DNA from: CBDDKZ01 sp965230415
Lineage (GTDB): Bacteria > Bacteroidota > Bacteroidia > Cytophagales > JAAEPT01
Length of the DNA: 64,000 bases
Assembly: GCA_965230415.1 (NCBI GenBank)
Contig: CBDDKZ010000005.1
Location: forward strand, 3,348,001-3,412,000
Direction: 5' to 3'
This document shows positions 16,783 to 25,997 of this stretch, in pieces. Made by a program: the position numbers and the translations under genes. Under the pieces are notes generated by a model. It did no database searches. It saw nothing but the letters and a program-made list of their open reading frames with translations, and was not told the DNA's origin. How positions within the stretch are numbered: the stretch's first letter is position 1; each line of letters begins with the position of its first letter.

Positions 16783-19700
16783 ATGATGAATAACCTTCAT
16801 ATACGATTAAGATATATACTTTTGTTGGCCTTTGTTGTGATTGGTTTCCGGTCGTTCGGTGCAACTTTTACGGTAACAAATAACACCCCTATTTCAGTTG
16901 ATGCGGCAGGTATTGAAGGAAGTTTTGTGTGGGCAATCGTTCAAGCTGCGAATGATGGAGCACTTACCCTGGATGATATTGTTTTCGATATTCAAGGCCC
17001 ACTTACAAATGGTGTTCATGTTATCAATGTAATTCAACCGATTCAAATAAATACCCCAGTAAATATCTTGGGATATTCACAGCCTGGCGCGAATATAGGA
17101 CTACCTAAAATATATATAGAGGGAAGTGACGCAAATGATGGATTACAATTTTCTTTGGTGCAACCCGGTACTGGGCTTGGAAGCCAAAATGATGGTGATC
17201 CTTCTGGATCATCAGTAACGGGTATTATGATCGGTAATTTTTCAAGTTTTGGACTTTCAATGTCAGGCTGTAATGACATGACATATGAAGACGTTTGGAT
17301 CGGTTTTGCTACCAATGGAACAACCGCTATTAATTCTGGAGCAGGTCGGAAAGGAACCACCATCACTGGAGTAGCCGGGAATAATTTAAATCAACCAAAT
17401 GGAAACGTTAATGAAAATATTACCTATCGAAATTGTGTTATTTCCACTAACTTATGGATGGGTATGGAAGTTTACAATATCAACAATTTGGTGGTTGAAA
17501 ATTGTAAATTTGGAACAGATCAAGATGGGTTTAACACAAATGACTTCGGTAATGGTGGAAGTGCCATACAAACCTTTTCATGTGATGGGGTTTATATAAG
17601 AGATTGCACATTTGGAGGTAATTCAAGAAATGCGGGCGTATTAAATCAAAATGGAGGATCTAGTATTGGAACGATCTCTATCGGATCAAGCATAAATGTT
17701 GTAATTGATAATAATAATATAGGGGAGGCACCAGATGGTTCAACTGATGATATGTGGAATGGAGCATATGGTATTTATATATTTGGAACACCAGCAGCTC
17801 CAAATAATAGATTTGCAGGAACTTACGATGTGTCAATTACTCGAAACCGAATTAATAACACACGTGCCGTTGGAACTTGGCCAGGACATGGTATTCATAG
17901 CCACGATGTTGAAGGTCAAGAAGTACATGATATCACTATTCAATCAAATGAAATTACTGGAAATGCAGGTGATGGCGTTAACATTACAGGTAATGTTAAC
18001 GATAATATTATTGGTTCTCCGCTCGGTACAGATAATGAGACGTTAGGCAACAATATTTCGTCAAATGGCGGCCATGGTGTTAACATAGAGAATGGAGCAC
18101 TCCGAAATACTATTCGTCAAAATCAAATATACTGTAATGGTGCAGTAGGAAATGCCCCTCCGGGACCAGGAGCCCCGTTAGAGATAGAGTTGGAATCAGG
18201 GGGGAATAATGAACATCTAGAACCCACGTTTACTTCGGCACCCGGAGCACAACCAATTACGGGTACTTGTCAAGCAGGAGATTGGATTGATATTTATGCA
18301 ATGAGTGATTGTAAAAATTGTGTACCTAGTGAAAAAGGGGATGGCGAAAATTGGTTGGGAGGCGTTGCCTGTGCGGGTAATTCCTTTACATACAATGGAA
18401 CTACTTCAGATAAAGTTTCGGCTACGGCCACAGACCCTGATGGAAATACTTCAGAGTTCACTTCATGTATTGAAAATATTGATGAATGTGACCCTCCTAC
18501 GGTATGGGTGGGGGACGATTTTGGGATGTGTGGTACTGATATGAATATAGCTAATGTTAGTTTAACAGGCAGTGCACCAAATGGAAGTCAGATAGGTACG
18601 TGGTCTGTTGTGAGTGGGCCTACTGCTGCGACTTTTGTATCTCCAAATTCACCTTTTACCATTGCAGAAAATCTTGCGGGAGGTACTTATGTGTTCAGGT
18701 GGACTGTAGTCGATAGCGATGACCCTTCTTGCTCTAGTTTTGCTGATATAACTGTTGAAGTGGATGAATTGCCTACACCGGCTGATGGAGGAGAAGTTAC
18801 TTGCTGGTCTGAAGATGAAATCGAATTAAATGGTAATGTTCCAACAAGCGGTATTGGTCAATGGTCTGTTGTTTCCCCAAATAATTTAACGATCCAAGAC
18901 CCAAATTCGGCTAATACTATAGGAGGAAACTTACAGTCTGGAGAAAATAGATTCAGATGGACCATAAGATCTGCTAATGGTCACTGTATCCCAGAACAGA
19001 ATGATTTTGTAGTTATAAAAGATGGTATTTATTCAGGTGGATCAGATCAAACTATATGTGCAACTTCCTGGAACGGTACGCTTACGGGAGATGTTATTCC
19101 CGGTAATTGGAATGGGGATCACCATCTTTGGCAATATCATGGTGGAGGAAGTACCACACCGAATATTTCTACTTACTATTCGAATCAGACTTCTGTAACA
19201 ATTCCAGCTACAGGTAGTGGTACCTATTTGTTTACTTATGGTACTCCTGACGCAACTTGTCGAGATACAGTGAAAATTACCCTTGGTGGTGGTGACCCTG
19301 AAGGTTCAATTGATCTTGATCATAATACCTGTGATAATTTCGCAACATTAACGGGTAATATTATAAGTGGTACTTCCGGGGAGTGGAGTGTAACGCCAAA
19401 TATTCCTGCCGGAAACGGTTTTGATGCAAATAGCTCCGTTTTAAATTTAACAGATCTTGAGCCGGGTACATATGACTTCACGTGGACTGTTAATTCTGAT
19501 TGTGGAAGTTCTCTTGACGTTTCTAATCAACAATTGGTAATTTTAGCGACTCCGGACTCGGCGATTGCAGGTCCAAGCCAGGAAATATGTATTTCAGACT
19601 TGGGAGTAGGTGTAAATATGAATGCAACAGCTGTTACAGCGCCAAGTGAGGGAACCTGGACGACAACTTCAGCCGGAGTAAACTTTGGAGACGATAATAG

Positions 19701-22700
19701 CCCTACCACAACAGTAACAGGATTAACAATAGGTGAACACTTATTCACCTGGACAGTAGGAGTGCCTCCATCGAATACATGTGGAACAAGCGTAGATACG
19801 ATGATGATCATCATAGATGCCGCACCAACAGATTTTCCTGACTTGGATACGGCTTTGTGCGACGTGAACCTGGATATCGATTTGGGGACCTTAAATACAG
19901 GTATAGGAGAGACAGGAACGTGGAGTATAACAGCGGGAGGCGGCACCCTGACGCCAAACGATAATCCACAAACGACAGTTACAGGTGCAACTATTGGAAT
20001 GAACACCTATGTGTTTACCACCAGTGTGCCAGGTTCGGTATGTCCAGCCGATGAAGCTACGGTAAATTTTGAAGTATTAGGCCAGGGCGGCCCTGCCAAT
20101 ATCCTAGAAGAAGATACGCTTGAAATCTGCATACTGAGCGATACGACATTAAATGCTGAAGATCCTAGTGCCTATGGAACAGGAATTTGGAGCGTAGTAG
20201 GAACATTGACAGGGGCAGGCGATCATATAAATAACCTAACAGGCACATCATTAGGCGAGGGAGTTACCCAGGTTAACTGGACAGTTACTTATAACACGGG
20301 ATGTGATCCTCAGACAGATTCGGTATGGATATTGGTAAGTCCGGAACCGGATGTACCGGAAGCCGGAGAGGATGTAGATCTATGTTCAACAGCAGGAAGT
20401 TACCAGCTGTCCGGAAATAATTTAGGCAACGAAGGCTACTGGGAAACGAGTGGCAATGGTACATTTGACGATAATACCTTGTTTAATGCGACCTACACTT
20501 TTGGCACGTCCGATACATTAAGCGATCAAAATGTAATCACCTTATACTGGAATAGCGAAGGAGGGGGTTGTCCGTCGTTGGTGGATTCAATGACGATCAC
20601 GATAGACAAGACTCCAATAGTTGAAGCAGGAAATGATACTTTACTATGTATCACCCAGCAGCCATACACAATGACGTCCTTAGACAATGTTTATGGTACA
20701 GGGGTATGGACCACCACGAGCACGAGTGCAAACATCACAGATGATGGCTTATATAATACCACGGTAGATGGGATGGCACCTGGTGATCACGATTTCACCT
20801 GGACAGTGACCAATGGGGAGTGTAGTGGACAGGATAATGTGACTATAAGCGTAGAAGATACTGTTACGCTGGCTAATATCCCACTGGATAGTTTGGAAAT
20901 ATGCTTAGCGGGAGGAGGAGAAATAAGATTACCAGGCAACGATCCTTCGTCAGGCACCGGATTGTGGACGACAGTGCCAGTAACTACAGGAGGAACGATA
21001 GATGATCCAAGCTTGTACAATAGCTTAGTGCTGAATTTAGCAGATGGTAATATAATGACCGCCGTATGGACGATAAGCTCAGCAACGGGAGTATGTCCAC
21101 CGTCAGACGACACGATAATAGTAACGGTGGTAGATCGTGTATCTCCTTTTGTGAGATTAGATGCGGCCCCTCAAGACATTTGTCTGGGAGATGAGGTGGT
21201 GTTTACAGCGACAGGAATCAATGGTGGAGATGCCCCGGTTTATACCTTCTTCTATGCTGACGGGACACAAATTCAACAAGGTCCGGGTAATACCTTAACG
21301 TTATCACCGACCCAGGATACGACGGTTTATGTGACGATGTTAAGTAATTCTCCCTGTGTAGACCCCTCAGATGTATTGGCCACTTCAGATTCAGTAACGA
21401 TTCAGGTAGATACACCACCAAGTCCAGCGGTAGCAGGAGATGATGAAACGGTATGTACCGATAGTTACACCATGCAGGGAGTAGCACCGGTAGAAGGATC
21501 AGGGGTATGGAGCATTGCTTCGGTAACACCGGCCGGTTCGGTGGTAGGAGTAACACCAGTGACCGATGCGAATGGCGTATTAGCGACCCTGGTGTCGGGC
21601 ATGGAAGTGACGCTTTACTGGACGACAAGCAGTGATCTGGGAGTATGTCCAGCAGATACAGATAGTGTGACAATAACTAGGGTTCAGGATATCACGATCC
21701 CAGATGCAGGCCCAGATGCGGTAATCTGTGCAGGAAGTACGCACCCATTGAACGCGAATAGTGTAGGAGCAGGCGAAACAGGGGAGTGGACAAGCTCTGG
21801 AACCGGAACGTTTGGAAATGTAAATGATCCCAATACTGTTTATACACCAAGTGATGCAGATACGACCAATGGCGAAGTATACTTAACCTGGACGATAAGC
21901 AATGGCTTATGTGAACCACTAAGCGATTCGTTGCGTTTGCAGATAGACCTAAATCCAACACCCGCCGATGCAGGTCCAGATCAAATAGTATGTTCAGATG
22001 GAACACAACTGGAAGGAAACGAACCCTTGATAGGTAGCGGAGTATGGACGACAAGCTCGGTTAATGCAAGTATCCAAAACGATACGTTGTATAACACAGC
22101 GGTAAATAATTTAGATACCTTTGCGATCACAACCTTTACCTGGACGATCAGTAATGGGGTTTGTGATCCGGTAAGCGATGCAGTAAATATCGATGTACGT
22201 GGAGCGATTAAGTTCCCGCTCATTGATGGTCCATTAGATATCTGTGAAGTGGAGACGGATGGCAGTGCTAGGATCATATCGTTATCGATAGACCCAAATA
22301 CACGTCCTAATACAGCAGCCGATGAGCAAGGAGAATGGACGATCACCAGTGGATCGGGCACCTTTGGGATCTCGGGTTTAACGACCAGTGCGGAGTTTGA
22401 AGAAACGTATACCGTAGTTCGTCCGGCTGATGTGACAGCCGGGGAGTTAATTTTTACCTATACGGTGACCAATACGGCAGTAACTACCTGTACTCCGACC
22501 ACCAACAGCTGGACGGTCAACATTCAGGAGCTACCAAGTATCGCCTTAGGAGTAGATACAATGCAATGTGAAGGGCCAGATATGACAGTAGTAGGAAATG
22601 AGCCGACTTCTGGTACAGGAAGCTGGAGTATATCGAGCTTTATTACCCCATCGGGATTATCTCCAACGATTAATAGTCCGAATACAGCAACCACAACGGT

Positions 22701-23934
22701 GACCTTCCCTGCGCCAACAGACGAGAACGCCACAGCGGTATTGGCGTGGACGATCAGTACAGGACCTCATTGTCCGGCGAGTGTAGCCGAGGTGAATCTG
22801 GAGATCATAGGGACAGACAATCCATCGTTTGAACTGGACGAAAAAAGTCCGGTATGTGCTGGAGACGAGGCAAGGATAGAAGTGTTGAATGTGGCTAATG
22901 CCGGATTGACACCAACATTTGTATGGAGCTTAAACGGAGTACCTTATACGCCAAGTAATCCGGACACTGTAGACATACAAGTATTTGAAGATGGTGATGT
23001 GGTGCAAGTAGAAATGACAAGTAGCATCCAGTGTGCGACAGAACCAACGGCCGTAGAAAGTGTGACGATAAGTGTGATTACCCCACCGGAAATCGCGCTG
23101 TCATCAGATGATACCTTGTGTTTTGATGAGACTAAGTTGTTAGAATTAACGACAGTAAGTCCTACGAACGGATCATTTAGCAATGCCTGGTATGTGAAAG
23201 AAGGAGGAGGTATAGACTCGTCTCAAGTGGCCACGTTGGTAACGAATTATGTGGCCAATGAGACTCCACGACAAGCTGGTACGTTTGACTATTATGTGAT
23301 AGGAAGTGATGCAAGTGGGGTTTGTCCGGATGTTCAAAGTAATACAGTGACAGTGAAAGTGTTGCCAGATTTGTTTATTACAAGCATCTCAGCCAGTCCG
23401 GAGAATGTTTACACGGACGATCCGGTAACATATGTAGGAGATGTAAGTACGAGTGATAATATCACTTACAACTGGTATGTAGGAGAAGATGCGTTGGGCA
23501 CAGATGCATCGGGGATATTTGTACCTCAAGATTATGAGAGTTTGTCCGGCGTAGACCAGGCAGATGTGTGGTTGGTAGTAAGCAATGAGCTAGGGTGTGG
23601 AGATACTGCGCGCACCAGGATCTACATATTCCAGCCGGTACGAATTCCGAATGTGTTTACTCCTAATGATGATGGGGTAAATGACTCATGGCAAATAAGT
23701 GGGATAAACAACTACGAAGGCGCGGAACTACGCGTGTATAATAGATGGGGAAATGTGGTTTATAAGTACACACACGAGAATCGAGACGACGACTTCCAGT
23801 TCTGGGATGGGAAGAATAACCGCGGATCGAACTTCTTACCGGTAGGGACGTATTATTTTGAGCTTGATAAAAAGATAAAGATCCGGGAAGACGAACCGAT
23901 CAAGATAAGTGGAGATGTGACGCTGTTGCGTTAA
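16783..23934 (+). CDS. Giant T9SS-secreted beta-helix/Ig-repeat protein
   Basis: A 2383-residue exported protein. Residues 1-26 form a signal peptide (YILLLAFVVIGFRSFGA). Residues ~60-470 look like a right-handed parallel beta-helix, with short Asn/Gly-rich turns such as NNLVVENCKFG and VSITRNRINNT. From ~500 to ~2270 there are about nineteen modules of roughly 85-100 residues, each closing with an aromatic-W-T strand and a Cys (e.g. GDHDFTWTVTNGEC, TFTWTISNGVCDP). The last ~90 residues are a type B T9SS sorting domain: IPNVFTPNDDGVNDSW, RVYNRWGNVVYK and PVGTYYFELD. It is probably a surface or released adhesin; the beta-helix could bind or cleave glycans, but no catalytic site is visible. Base composition seems to rise in G+C after ~19.6 kb. 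Confidence 0.85.
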   Translation: MMNNLHIRLRYILLLAFVVIGFRSFGATFTVTNNTPISVDAAGIEGSFVWAIVQAANDGALTLDDIVFDIQGPLTNGVHVINVIQPIQINTPVNILGYSQPGANIGLPKIYIEGSDANDGLQFSLVQPGTGLGSQNDGDPSGSSVTGIMIGNFSSFGLSMSGCNDMTYEDVWIGFATNGTTAINSGAGRKGTTITGVAGNNLNQPNGNVNENITYRNCVISTNLWMGMEVYNINNLVVENCKFGTDQDGFNTNDFGNGGSAIQTFSCDGVYIRDCTFGGNSRNAGVLNQNGGSSIGTISIGSSINVVIDNNNIGEAPDGSTDDMWNGAYGIYIFGTPAAPNNRFAGTYDVSITRNRINNTRAVGTWPGHGIHSHDVEGQEVHDITIQSNEITGNAGDGVNITGNVNDNIIGSPLGTDNETLGNNISSNGGHGVNIENGALRNTIRQNQIYCNGAVGNAPPGPGAPLEIELESGGNNEHLEPTFTSAPGAQPITGTCQAGDWIDIYAMSDCKNCVPSEKGDGENWLGGVACAGNSFTYNGTTSDKVSATATDPDGNTSEFTSCIENIDECDPPTVWVGDDFGMCGTDMNIANVSLTGSAPNGSQIGTWSVVSGPTAATFVSPNSPFTIAENLAGGTYVFRWTVVDSDDPSCSSFADITVEVDELPTPADGGEVTCWSEDEIELNGNVPTSGIGQWSVVSPNNLTIQDPNSANTIGGNLQSGENRFRWTIRSANGHCIPEQNDFVVIKDGIYSGGSDQTICATSWNGTLTGDVIPGNWNGDHHLWQYHGGGSTTPNISTYYSNQTSVTIPATGSGTYLFTYGTPDATCRDTVKITLGGGDPEGSIDLDHNTCDNFATLTGNIISGTSGEWSVTPNIPAGNGFDANSSVLNLTDLEPGTYDFTWTVNSDCGSSLDVSNQQLVILATPDSAIAGPSQEICISDLGVGVNMNATAVTAPSEGTWTTTSAGVNFGDDNSPTTTVTGLTIGEHLFTWTVGVPPSNTCGTSVDTMMIIIDAAPTDFPDLDTALCDVNLDIDLGTLNTGIGETGTWSITAGGGTLTPNDNPQTTVTGATIGMNTYVFTTSVPGSVCPADEATVNFEVLGQGGPANILEEDTLEICILSDTTLNAEDPSAYGTGIWSVVGTLTGAGDHINNLTGTSLGEGVTQVNWTVTYNTGCDPQTDSVWILVSPEPDVPEAGEDVDLCSTAGSYQLSGNNLGNEGYWETSGNGTFDDNTLFNATYTFGTSDTLSDQNVITLYWNSEGGGCPSLVDSMTITIDKTPIVEAGNDTLLCITQQPYTMTSLDNVYGTGVWTTTSTSANITDDGLYNTTVDGMAPGDHDFTWTVTNGECSGQDNVTISVEDTVTLANIPLDSLEICLAGGGEIRLPGNDPSSGTGLWTTVPVTTGGTIDDPSLYNSLVLNLADGNIMTAVWTISSATGVCPPSDDTIIVTVVDRVSPFVRLDAAPQDICLGDEVVFTATGINGGDAPVYTFFYADGTQIQQGPGNTLTLSPTQDTTVYVTMLSNSPCVDPSDVLATSDSVTIQVDTPPSPAVAGDDETVCTDSYTMQGVAPVEGSGVWSIASVTPAGSVVGVTPVTDANGVLATLVSGMEVTLYWTTSSDLGVCPADTDSVTITRVQDITIPDAGPDAVICAGSTHPLNANSVGAGETGEWTSSGTGTFGNVNDPNTVYTPSDADTTNGEVYLTWTISNGLCEPLSDSLRLQIDLNPTPADAGPDQIVCSDGTQLEGNEPLIGSGVWTTSSVNASIQNDTLYNTAVNNLDTFAITTFTWTISNGVCDPVSDAVNIDVRGAIKFPLIDGPLDICEVETDGSARIISLSIDPNTRPNTAADEQGEWTITSGSGTFGISGLTTSAEFEETYTVVRPADVTAGELIFTYTVTNTAVTTCTPTTNSWTVNIQELPSIALGVDTMQCEGPDMTVVGNEPTSGTGSWSISSFITPSGLSPTINSPNTATTTVTFPAPTDENATAVLAWTISTGPHCPASVAEVNLEIIGTDNPSFELDEKSPVCAGDEARIEVLNVANAGLTPTFVWSLNGVPYTPSNPDTVDIQVFEDGDVVQVEMTSSIQCATEPTAVESVTISVITPPEIALSSDDTLCFDETKLLELTTVSPTNGSFSNAWYVKEGGGIDSSQVATLVTNYVANETPRQAGTFDYYVIGSDASGVCPDVQSNTVTVKVLPDLFITSISASPENVYTDDPVTYVGDVSTSDNITYNWYVGEDALGTDASGIFVPQDYESLSGVDQADVWLVVSNELGCGDTARTRIYIFQPVRIPNVFTPNDDGVNDSWQISGINNYEGAELRVYNRWGNVVYKYTHENRDDDFQFWDGKNNRGSNFLPVGTYYFELDKKIKIREDEPIKISGDVTLLR

Positions 23935-23956
23935 TCGACACATAAAGAAAAGCAAT

Positions 23957-24000
23957 AAAACACAAAAGGGACTACTATTTAGTAGTCCCTTTTGTGTTTT
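23957..24000 (+). terminator. Perfect 20-bp hairpin terminator
   Basis: Arms 23957-23976 and 23981-24000 are exact reverse complements (20 bp) around the loop ATTT; the A-rich left and T-rich right ends make it usable in both directions. It ends the giant secreted-protein gene and insulates ygiQ. Confidence 0.9.
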
Positions 24001-24042
24001 AGGGTAAAAATATATCAAAGCAATTTAATGAGGGATATTCCT

Positions 24043-24050
24043 TATCTTTG
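24043..24050 (+). promoter_or_regulatory. -7 element for ygiQ operon
   Basis: TATCTTTG matches TAnnTTTG and lies 18 bases before the ATG at 24069. No good TTG at the expected distance. Confidence 0.4.
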
Positions 24051-24068
24051 TATTTATAAAGATTAATA

Positions 24069-25997
24069 ATGTCTGCTAGAAATCTTCAATTATCAGATTG
24101 GCTTCCCACTACCAAAAAGGAAATGGCTATTAGAGGGTGGGATGAATTAGATGTAGTTATAATATCAGGAGATGCTTATGTAGATCACCCTGCTTTTGGC
24201 CCGGCGGTTATAGGAAGAATTATTGAATCGGAAGGCCTTCGGGTAGGAATTGTACCACAGCCAAATTGGCAGGACGAGTTACAGGATTTTAAGAAATTGG
24301 GTAAACCAAAATTGTTTTTTGGAGTGACTGCCGGTTGTATGGATTCAATGGTTAATCATTATACAGCGGGAAAAAGAAAGCGATCAAATGATGCATATAC
24401 TCCTGGAGGAGACAATGGATTTCGTCCTGATTACGCAACAACAGTTTATACCAAGATATTAAAAGAACTATATCCGGAGATTCCTGTGATAATAGGAGGT
24501 ATTGAAGCATCGCTTCGTAGGGTGACTCATTATGATTATTGGAGTGATGAACTCAGACCAAGTATATTAGCAGATTCCGGAGCAGATATGTTGGTATATG
24601 GTATGGGAGAACAACCTTTGAGACAGATCATTGGCTTGATGAAGAAAGGCGTTGCGCTGCAATCGATGAAAACGATTAAACAAACGGCCCTTTTGATAGA
24701 CGCAGACGATGAATTGCCTAAAGGTGTGCATTGGGAAACTAAAGAGTTAAATTCTCATAAATATTGCCTTGCCGATAAAAAGGCTTTTGCTTCTAATTTT
24801 AAATACGTAGAGCAAGAATCAAACAAACAACAAGCAGATCGCCTTACGCAATTAATTGAAGAAAAAAGATTGGTGATTAATCCGCCATTCAAGACAATGA
24901 AAGAAAAAGAGATTGATGCTTCCTTCGATCTGCCATACACCCGATTACCACACCCCCGGTACAGTAATAGAGGAGCTATTCCTGCATTTGAAATGATTAA
25001 ATTTTCAATTAATATGCACAGAGGGTGTTTTGGAGGATGCAGTTTTTGTACTATATCCGCTCACCAGGGGAAAATGATTGCAAGCCGTTCAGAAAAGTCC
25101 GTACTTCAGGAAGTAGAGAAGGTAAAAGCGATGCCAGGTTTTAAAGGTTATTTGAGTGATTTGGGCGGCCCTTCAGCTAATATGTATAAAATGAAAGGTA
25201 AAATACAGTCCATTTGCGACCGTTGCGTCAGTCCTTCTTGTATACATCCGGTAGTTTGCAGTAACCTGGATACTTCACACAAACCTTTAACCGAATTGTA
25301 TAAGAAGGTTGATCAAATGCCCGGTATTAAAAAAGCCTTTGTAAGTAGCGGTATACGTTATGATTTACTTGTAAGTGAATATAATAAAAGCGATGAAACA
25401 AAAAGTCTTACCCCCTACATGGAACAGTTGATAAAAAGACATATTCCAGGTAGGTTGAAAGTGGCGCCTGAACATACATCAGATCCGGTGTTAAAGATAA
25501 TGCGCAAACCGTCATTTAAACATTTTCACAGTTTTAAGAAGAAATATGATCGCATAAATAAAGAAAATAATCTGAATCAGCCATTAATTCCCTATTTCAT
25601 ATCAAGCCATCCGGGTTGTGAAATGCAGGATATGGCTAATTTGGCAATAGAAACGAAGGATATGGGGTTTCAACTGGAACAGGTACAAGATTTTACACCA
25701 ACACCTATGACTGTGGCGACAGTAATTTATTACAGTGGTTTGCACCCTTATACGCTGAAGCCAATTTTTACCCAAAAGGATCCTGTTCAGAAAAAGAATC
25801 AGAATAAATTCTTCTTTTGGTACAAAAGAGAAAATCATCAGTGGATAAAGGATACGTTAAATAGGGCACGTCATCCGGAAATGATTGGTATGTTACTTCA
25901 GAATGGCCCTGTTCGCGAAATGCAGCCAAAAGACAAACGTGTAAAAACAGTCAAAAAAAGTAAGAAGAAGGGTTTTAGTCAAAAGAAAAAGCGCTAA
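24069..25997 (+). CDS. ygiQ: YgiQ family radical SAM protein
   Basis: Member of the YgiQ/UPF0313 radical SAM family, whose reaction is not established. At 642 residues it is of typical length. The N-terminal ~300 residues contain the family segments DVVIISGDAYVDHPAFG and YTPGGDNGFRPDY. The radical SAM cluster motif C-x3-C-x2-C appears as RGCFGGCSFCTISAHQG near residue 320, followed by VSPSCIHPVVC and the family-specific C-terminal region (ISSHPGCEM, DFTPTPMTVATVIYYSG). The last ~40 residues are very Lys-rich. Its stop overlaps the start of the next radical SAM gene by one base (TAATG), so the two are translationally coupled. Confidence 0.92.
   Translation: MSARNLQLSDWLPTTKKEMAIRGWDELDVVIISGDAYVDHPAFGPAVIGRIIESEGLRVGIVPQPNWQDELQDFKKLGKPKLFFGVTAGCMDSMVNHYTAGKRKRSNDAYTPGGDNGFRPDYATTVYTKILKELYPEIPVIIGGIEASLRRVTHYDYWSDELRPSILADSGADMLVYGMGEQPLRQIIGLMKKGVALQSMKTIKQTALLIDADDELPKGVHWETKELNSHKYCLADKKAFASNFKYVEQESNKQQADRLTQLIEEKRLVINPPFKTMKEKEIDASFDLPYTRLPHPRYSNRGAIPAFEMIKFSINMHRGCFGGCSFCTISAHQGKMIASRSEKSVLQEVEKVKAMPGFKGYLSDLGGPSANMYKMKGKIQSICDRCVSPSCIHPVVCSNLDTSHKPLTELYKKVDQMPGIKKAFVSSGIRYDLLVSEYNKSDETKSLTPYMEQLIKRHIPGRLKVAPEHTSDPVLKIMRKPSFKHFHSFKKKYDRINKENNLNQPLIPYFISSHPGCEMQDMANLAIETKDMGFQLEQVQDFTPTPMTVATVIYYSGLHPYTLKPIFTQKDPVQKKNQNKFFFWYKRENHQWIKDTLNRARHPEMIGMLLQNGPVREMQPKDKRVKTVKKSKKKGFSQKKKR

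Noticed and set aside
19527..20006. Long antisense ORFs within the giant adhesin gene
   Set aside because: They are shadows of a repetitive coding sequence; the sense frame has a signal peptide, repeats and sorting domain.
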